Positions 59,343-64,000 of a stretch of 64,000 nucleotides of DNA are shown here, in pieces; the stretch's first letter is position 1; every line of letters begins with the position of its first letter. This DNA is from UBA940 sp031548515 (lineage in GTDB: Bacteria; Bacteroidota; Bacteroidia; Bacteroidales; Rikenellaceae). The notes under the pieces are model-generated. The model was not told the DNA's origin. It did no database searches and saw only the letters and a list, made by a program, of their open reading frames with translations. Location: assembly GCA_031548515.1 (NCBI GenBank), contig JAVBRB010000001.1:1-64000 (forward strand), in the 5' to 3' direction. Both the position numbers and the translations under genes were made by a program.

Positions 59343-59942
59343 ATGACTTTTGATGATTTAAACCTCTCTAAAAATGCCGACGGACTCGTGCCCGCCGTGA
59401 TCCAGGACGACCGCACCCTGCAAGTGCTGATGCTGGGCTACATGAACCGCGAAGCCTATGAGAAGAGCGTCGCCGAAAACCGCGTGACTTTCTGGAGCCG
59501 CACGCGCCAGAAACTTTGGACCAAGGGCGAGACCAGCGGGAATTTCCTCGACATCGTGTCGATCTGGCCCGACTGCGACATGGACACGCTGCTCGTGCGC
59601 GTAATTCCACACGGCCCGACCTGCCACACCGGGGCGAAAACCTGTTTCGGAACCCCAGAGGAAGAAGGTTTCGTCCGATATCTGGGCGACGTGATCCGCC
59701 GCCGCCATGCGGAAATGCCCGAAGGGTCGTACACCACTAAACTGTTCACAAGAGGCGTCAACAAGATCGCGCAGAAAGTGGGCGAAGAGGCCGTCGAGAC
59801 GGTTATCGAGGCGGTCGCAGGCGAACATAACGGTTTCCTGTACGAGGCGTCCGACCTGGCCTACCACATGCTGGTGCTGCTCGAACAGATGGGCTGCTCG
59901 ATAGCGGACATCGAAAAAGAACTGGCTTCGCGCCATAAATGA
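59343..59942 (+). CDS. hisIE: bifunctional phosphoribosyl-AMP cyclohydrolase / phosphoribosyl-ATP pyrophosphatase
   Basis: A 199-residue fusion catalysing steps 2 and 3 of histidine synthesis. HisI part ~1-110: FWSRTRQKLWTKGETSGNFL, DCDMDTLLVRVIPHGPTCHT with metal-binding Asp and Cys. HisE part ~115-199: TTKLFTRGVNKIAQKVGEEA and EASDLAYHMLVLL. It is separated from hisF by 302 bp of repeats and overlaps prmC by 4 bp. Confidence 0.97.
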   Translation: MTFDDLNLSKNADGLVPAVIQDDRTLQVLMLGYMNREAYEKSVAENRVTFWSRTRQKLWTKGETSGNFLDIVSIWPDCDMDTLLVRVIPHGPTCHTGAKTCFGTPEEEGFVRYLGDVIRRRHAEMPEGSYTTKLFTRGVNKIAQKVGEEAVETVIEAVAGEHNGFLYEASDLAYHMLVLLEQMGCSIADIEKELASRHK

Positions 59943-60781
59943 CCAGAAGGGAACTCATAGAGAACCTGCGCACCGCTGCGGAACCGGTTTACGGAACGCA
60001 GGAGGCCGCGGCTATAGCGAGGCTTGTGGCCGAAAAACGCTACGGCTTTTCGCGCGCCGACTCAGCCTTGGAACCGCTTGCCAAAGTGGACGAAGGGCCG
60101 GATTTCGGGCTGATTCTGGCAGATCTCGCCGCCTCGCGCCCGGTGCAGTATATTCTCGGAAAGACTGATTTCTACGGACTGGAACTCGAGGTCGGCGAGG
60201 GAACTCTCATTCCGCGCCCCGAGACCGAGGAACTCGTGCGTTGGATAATTACGAATTGTGAGAACATTAGTGATAAATTAAACATCCTCGACATCGGGAC
60301 AGGTAGCGGAGCCATCGCCATAGCACTTGCGAAAAACATTGCGGGAGCATCTGTGACCGGAATCGATATATCGCCGGATGCGATGAAATTCGCACGCCGG
60401 AACAATGAAACAACCGGTGCGGGCGTTATCCTGAAAGAGGCCGACATACTCGACCCAGGACTGGAACTGGGGCAGTTTGATATCATAGTTTCGAATCCTC
60501 CTTACATCCCGGCGTCGCAGCGCATGGAGATGGCCGCAAACGTCGCCGAATACGAACCTCAGGTGGCGCTCTTCGCACCAGACAGCGATCCTTTGCTTTT
60601 TTACCGGGCGATAGCCGGATTTGCCCGGCGTTCGCTTCGGCCGGAAGGTTCATTATGGTTCGAAGGACACGAAGGAACGGTTTTCGGAGCGGCCGACATA
60701 CTGGCGGGGGATGGTTTCCGCGAAATAAAGGTCAGGGAAGACATCAACTCGAAACCGAGGATGATCAGGTGCAAGAGATAA
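59939..60781 (+). CDS. prmC: release factor glutamine methyltransferase
   Basis: A 280-residue SAM-dependent enzyme that methylates the GGQ Gln of release factors. The N-terminal helical domain covers ~1-75; RPVQYILGKTDFYGLELEV, LIPRPETEELV and the SAM motif LDIGTGSGAIAIALAK follow. The active-site NPPY occurs in IIVSNPPYIPASQ. It is coupled to hisIE by an ATGA overlap. Confidence 0.95.
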   Translation: MTRRELIENLRTAAEPVYGTQEAAAIARLVAEKRYGFSRADSALEPLAKVDEGPDFGLILADLAASRPVQYILGKTDFYGLELEVGEGTLIPRPETEELVRWIITNCENISDKLNILDIGTGSGAIAIALAKNIAGASVTGIDISPDAMKFARRNNETTGAGVILKEADILDPGLELGQFDIIVSNPPYIPASQRMEMAANVAEYEPQVALFAPDSDPLLFYRAIAGFARRSLRPEGSLWFEGHEGTVFGAADILAGDGFREIKVREDINSKPRMIRCKR

Positions 60782-60885
60782 CGACCACCCCGTCAATTCG
60801 TGCCACCTTTCAAAGGAGGGGAAACTGAATTATTGGGACCATTACCGCCTCATATGAAGGGACAATTACGGTTAAAGTTGATAAG
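60782..60885. repeat. CCACCTTTCAAAGGAGG repeat between prmC and recX
   Basis: The sequence CCACCTTTCAAAGGAGGGG is an imperfect palindrome of a type I recall between genes in other Bacteroidetes. No other copy is present in this window, so the repeat status rests on recollection. Confidence 0.4.
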
Positions 60886-61365
60886 ATGCAGAAGATAAAG
60901 AAGGATAAAACCCCCGAGCAGGCCCTCGCGTCGCTGATGAAGCTCTGTTCTAAAGCAGAGAAAAGCAGCGGTGACGCGCATCGTCTGATGTACCGCTGGG
61001 GTATTGACAAAGCTAACCAGGACAAGATACTGGCGCAACTGACGGCCCAGAAATTCATCGACGACGAACGCTACGCGGCGGCCTATGTACGTGAAAAGAT
61101 GCGTTTCAGCGGTTGGGGAGCCTACAAGATACGCGCAGCGTTATCGACAAAAGGCATCGCACGAGATACTATAGACCGGGCTGTGGACGGACTCGATGCA
61201 GACGTCATGGACGACCGCCTCGAAAAATACCTGCGCCGCAAAAAACAGGTCGTCAAAACCACCACGCCATACGAGATCCGCGCAAAACTGATGCGCTACG
61301 GACTTTCGCTCGGATACGACTACGAAAAAGTCTCCGACGCCGTCGACAAAACGCTGAAGAAATGA
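60886..61365 (+). CDS. recX: RecX-family regulatory protein
   Basis: A 159-residue all-helical protein. LMKLCSKAEKSSGDAHRLMY, LTAQKFIDDERYAAAYVREK and WGAYKIRAALSTKGI follow the three-repeat RecX pattern. RecX modulates RecA filaments; recA is not in the window. A run of AT-rich linker repeat follows. Confidence 0.88.
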   Translation: MQKIKKDKTPEQALASLMKLCSKAEKSSGDAHRLMYRWGIDKANQDKILAQLTAQKFIDDERYAAAYVREKMRFSGWGAYKIRAALSTKGIARDTIDRAVDGLDADVMDDRLEKYLRRKKQVVKTTTPYEIRAKLMRYGLSLGYDYEKVSDAVDKTLKK

Positions 61366-61400
61366 TAAATGGTTAATGATTAAAGATTAATGATTAAAGA
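61365..61400. repeat. AT-rich linker repeat after recX
   Basis: GGTTAATGATTAAAGATTAATGATTAAAG, heptamer-like copies directly after the stop codon. Confidence 0.6.
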
Positions 61401-61434
61401 GAGAATAAATATAGCGAGAGATTGCAAAAGTATT

Positions 61435-63180
61435 ATGCCGTTTTTTGCACGAATCTGCCTTGTGTTTGCTTTATTAACAATTAGCCATTTATCATTAACC
61501 ACTGTTTCGGCGCAACCGGCTGACTATTACCGCTGCCCGGTAGACTTTCCGGTGTATCTCTCGGCAAACTACGGAGAAATGCGTACAAACCGTTTCCACA
61601 CCGGAATAGACATCAAGACGCAGGGCACCGTCGGCCACCAGCTTTACGCGGCAGCAGACGGATATATCGCTCGTGTCACGGTAGCTCCGTCGGGCTACGG
61701 ACGGGCGCTTTACATCAACCACCCCAACGGCACGGTGACGGTCTACGCCCATATGCACAAATTCACGGAAGAGATCGAAGATTGGCTGCGCGGCGAACGT
61801 TACGCACAGCAACGCAGCGACATAGACGCTTTTCCGGCAGCCGACCGCTTCCCTGTCAAAAAAGGTGATTTCATAGGACTCTCAGGTAATTCGGGTTCCT
61901 CACAGGGACCTCACCTTCACTACGAAGTGCGCCGCGCAGCCGACTCCAAAACTCTGAATATCCGCACCCACGGCTGGATGGCTGTCAAAGACGATACGCC
62001 GCCGCGCATCATAAAACTATATCATATAGACGTCGATACCATAGCCGGAGTTCCAGTGCAGTCCAAGGCCAGAGCGTACGATGTGAAAAAGAACGAAGAC
62101 GGCAACTATTCGCTTGTGCGTACCTCAACTCCGAAGGCCGGTCCGGCTAGTTATTTCGTCGTAGAGGCGACCGACCGCATGAACGACGTCGAAAACACGT
62201 TCGGCATCTACCGCGCGCGTATGGAGGTCGACGGGCGGGAAGTCCTCGATTTCATGAAGGATGAACTGCTGTTCGACGATAACCGCTACTGCTGCGCTTC
62301 TGTGTATTACGATGTTCAGTGCAAATCCAAGAACGAAGCCGTCATGCTCGCCCTGCGTAACGGCAACAGCCTTCCCATGTACAAAAAAGCGGTCGATAGG
62401 GGCGTGGTTTCGTTACGCGGCGCAGAGAAACGCAATATAAAGATCACTATATACGACGACGCTCTGAACGCCGTGACGCTTGAGTTCGCGGTCGAATGCG
62501 ACGAAAATTACGTCGTTCCTGAACGTCCCGCCGGACGATTGGCTTCCGACCGCCGCGACTTCATCAATTCGGATAACGGAATGACGGTCATCATCCCGAA
62601 AGGGGCGCTCTACGAGCCGATGTTCTACACGCAGTCCATCGTTGAAATAGCTGCACAGCCACGGCCGGACAGTATCCGGCCGCTTTCACCCATCCACCGT
62701 ACCGGCGACGGAATGATGCCGCTCCACCGCGCCATGAAGATCGCAGTCGAAGCCGAAATTCCCGCCCGGCTGCGCTCGGGAGCATGTCTCGCAAAGGTTT
62801 CCGACGACGGTAAGCTTTCTTATCTGGGAGGAACATATGGCGAGGGAACCGTGAAATGCTCATCGCGTGATTTCGGCACCTTCTGCGCAGTGGCAGACAC
62901 CATACCCCCCGTGATAAAAGCATCTTTCAAAGAGGGTGAGGATCTCTCCAAAACACGCACCGTGAAACTAACCCTGACCGACAATTTTTCGGACATAGCC
63001 TATTTCACAGGCAGCATCGACGGAAAATGGATAATCTTCGAACATAACGCCAACAGCAACGAATACCTGCATACGTTCGACATGGACCGCATCGAAAGCG
63101 GGCGCACCCATACATTCGCGATGACGGTACGCGACGGAGCAGGAAATACGGCGACACTCACCTCGAAGTTCCAGAAGTAA
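61435..63180 (+). CDS. M23-family metallopeptidase
   Basis: A 581-residue secreted protein from MPFFARICLVFALL; an ATG at 61390 is in frame but arises in the linker repeat. The signal-peptide core LLTISHLSLTTVSAQ is encoded by linker-repeat DNA. The LytM/M23 domain (~55-185) has the metal-binding HTGID and HLHYE motifs (FHTGIDIKTQG, GPHLHYEVRRA). The remaining ~390 residues are beta-rich with FAVECDENYVVPERPAGRL and an Ig-like end. It probably cuts peptidoglycan cross-links. Confidence 0.9.
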   Translation: MPFFARICLVFALLTISHLSLTTVSAQPADYYRCPVDFPVYLSANYGEMRTNRFHTGIDIKTQGTVGHQLYAAADGYIARVTVAPSGYGRALYINHPNGTVTVYAHMHKFTEEIEDWLRGERYAQQRSDIDAFPAADRFPVKKGDFIGLSGNSGSSQGPHLHYEVRRAADSKTLNIRTHGWMAVKDDTPPRIIKLYHIDVDTIAGVPVQSKARAYDVKKNEDGNYSLVRTSTPKAGPASYFVVEATDRMNDVENTFGIYRARMEVDGREVLDFMKDELLFDDNRYCCASVYYDVQCKSKNEAVMLALRNGNSLPMYKKAVDRGVVSLRGAEKRNIKITIYDDALNAVTLEFAVECDENYVVPERPAGRLASDRRDFINSDNGMTVIIPKGALYEPMFYTQSIVEIAAQPRPDSIRPLSPIHRTGDGMMPLHRAMKIAVEAEIPARLRSGACLAKVSDDGKLSYLGGTYGEGTVKCSSRDFGTFCAVADTIPPVIKASFKEGEDLSKTRTVKLTLTDNFSDIAYFTGSIDGKWIIFEHNANSNEYLHTFDMDRIESGRTHTFAMTVRDGAGNTATLTSKFQK

Positions 63181-63201
63181 AATACCTCACTGGTATTTTA
63201 C
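63177..63201 (+). terminator. hairpin overlapping the M23 stop codon
   Basis: GTAAAATACC (63177-63186) and GGTATTTTAC (63192-63201), a 10-bp perfect stem with a 5-nt loop and a TTTT in the distal arm. Confidence 0.6.
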
Positions 63202-63204
63202 AGA

Positions 63205-63498
63205 ATGTCAACTCGCAACTGGTATCTGGCAGGAAGTTTGTTTATTGAGTCATATGATTTTTTTCAAATGGCGGCGAACGATGACACACGGAAAGAATGG
63301 CTCATCGGGAAGATAATGGACATCTTCTTTGACAGCGGCACGGACCTGCCTGAAGAATTACACGCAAAAGTAGTACTGTGGCTACTCGATGAGAAAGACG
63401 CCGAACTCAAGGAAAAACACATGATGCGCAAGTTCGACGAGATGATTGGAACGGACGACACGGATATTCCGACACCGAAGATACAGCATCCGGTGTGA
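63205..63498 (+). CDS. small hypothetical protein
   Basis: A 97-residue acidic protein; an internal ATG at 63268 (76 residues) may be the real start, as it drops an odd N-terminus. The helical segment LPEELHAKVVLWLLDEKDAELKEKHMMRKF faintly resembles the N-terminal helices of FecR-type anti-sigma proteins, but no membrane helix or FecR domain follows. Function unknown. It could be a truncated anti-sigma factor or an independent small protein. Confidence 0.55.
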   Translation: MSTRNWYLAGSLFIESYDFFQMAANDDTRKEWLIGKIMDIFFDSGTDLPEELHAKVVLWLLDEKDAELKEKHMMRKFDEMIGTDDTDIPTPKIQHPV

Positions 63499-63511
63499 CG
63501 ATACTGCCATC

Positions 63512-63552
63512 AACTTTTAACCTTTCATTTTTCATCTTTCATTTTTCATTTG
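63512..63552. repeat. TTTCATTTTTCAT linker repeat before murB
   Basis: Near-copies of CTTTCATTTTTCAT in tandem, another member of the AT-rich linker class. Confidence 0.55.
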
Positions 63553-63553
63553 C

Positions 63554-63561
63554 TACCTTTG
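63554..63561 (+). promoter_or_regulatory. -7 promoter element (TACCTTTG) for murB
   Basis: Exact TAnnTTTG match ending nine bp before the ATG, implying an almost leaderless transcript. Confidence 0.65.
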
Positions 63562-63570
63562 TATCCGGTT

Positions 63571-64000
63571 ATGAAGATATCGGAAAACAAAGAACTAGGG
63601 AGCCTCAACAGTTTTGGCGTGGAGGCCAGCGCAGCGCGTCTGGTCGAATGGGAAACTGTGGATGAACTTGCCGAACTGTTCGCAGGCGGCTTTGCCGGGG
63701 AATGGATGGCGTTCGGCGGAGGCAACAATATACTCTTCACGCGCGACTACACGGGAACGCTGCTTCATCCTGTTGCCCAAGGCATCGAAACCATTGATGA
63801 AACAGTCGAAAAAGTGTCCGTAAGGGCAGAGGCAGGGATTGATTGGGACGATTTCGTGCAGTGGTGCATCGCGCACGGATTATGGGGCGCCGAAAACCTT
63901 TCCGGCATCCCTGGAACCGTCGGGGCATGCCCTGTTCAGAATATCGGAGCATACGGAGCCGAAGCCAAAGACATAATCGCATCGGTCGAGTGTTTCGACG
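63571..64000 (+). CDS. murB: UDP-N-acetylenolpyruvoylglucosamine reductase, 3' end outside window
   Basis: The first 143 residues of an FAD-dependent peptidoglycan-precursor enzyme. NSFGVEASAARLVEWETVDEL, FGGGNNILFTRDYTGTLLHP (FAD binding) and NLSGIPGTVGACPVQNIGAYGAE are signatures. The PVQNIGAYG form and early alignment fit the type I (E. coli-like) class. Confidence 0.94.
   Translation, partial: MKISENKELGSLNSFGVEASAARLVEWETVDELAELFAGGFAGEWMAFGGGNNILFTRDYTGTLLHPVAQGIETIDETVEKVSVRAEAGIDWDDFVQWCIAHGLWGAENLSGIPGTVGACPVQNIGAYGAEAKDIIASVECFD

Overview
The window reads as a chromosome segment of a Bacteroidales bacterium, most likely Rikenellaceae (Alistipes-like). Signs are the Bacteroidetes -7 promoter element TAnnTTTG ahead of many genes, weak Shine-Dalgarno signals, type V (FimA/Mfa1-type) fimbrial lipoproteins, FISUMP domains, an ECF sigma/FecR pair, a Bat aerotolerance operon and a GH78 rhamnosidase. 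The genus is an inference from style, not from a marker gene.

Region 1 (1-27,900, nearly all minus strand) is a fimbrial super-locus in three blocks. Read in the direction of transcription, block III (27,856 to 14,406) encodes an ECF sigma factor, a small unknown protein, a FecR anti-sigma factor, an STN-DUF3575 fusion, a DUF3868/OmpA-like protein, an Mfa1-type fimbrillin, an Mfa2/FimB-type anchor and two >1,000-residue FISUMP-tipped fimbrial proteins. Block II (14,223 to 4,880) encodes DUF3575, DUF3868-TPR, a FimB-like protein, a fimbrillin, a fimbrillin-SGNH hydrolase fusion, a clostripain-type (C11) protease, a CotH-type kinase and the remnant of a second C11 gene. Block I (4,650 to <1) has an AraC regulator, an Mfa1-type fimbrillin, an Mfa2-type anchor and a DUF4906-like subunit that runs off the window. 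A 37-bp motif lies at the same distance from the -7 element of both the araC promoter and the block I fimbrillin promoter.

Region 2 (27,900-41,000) has a candidate structured RNA gene on the minus strand, a GH78 alpha-L-rhamnosidase, leuA-leuC-leuD-leuB, a NatA/NatB-like ABC exporter whose permease start is duplicated, and a UDP-glucose 4-epimerase. An outer-membrane barrel gene points the other way. Region 3 (41,194-47,519, minus) is a Bat operon: moxR, DUF58, a BatD/DUF4381-like protein, a TPR protein with a Gln/Asp/Asn tract, batA and batB. Region 4 (47,724-52,415) carries a UvrD/PcrA helicase, tag, nth and tdk. Region 5 (52,460-60,781) is the histidine operon behind a leader peptide and attenuator, hisGDCBHAF then hisIE, running into prmC. 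recX, an M23 peptidase, a small ORF and the 5' part of murB close the window.

Intergenic DNA is rich in dispersed repeats: AT-rich linker arrays, two nested palindromic families whose arms differ by compensating substitutions, and two shorter families. The AT-rich linker has entered coding sequence: it encodes the hydrophobic core of the signal peptides of two unrelated secreted proteins and the last codons of several biosynthetic genes. The strongest candidates for something undescribed are block II as a self-contained, protease- and kinase-equipped fimbria with a Tyr-Ala instead of an Arg-Ala maturation site, and the STN-DUF3575 protein as a non-TonB input to a sigma/anti-sigma pair.
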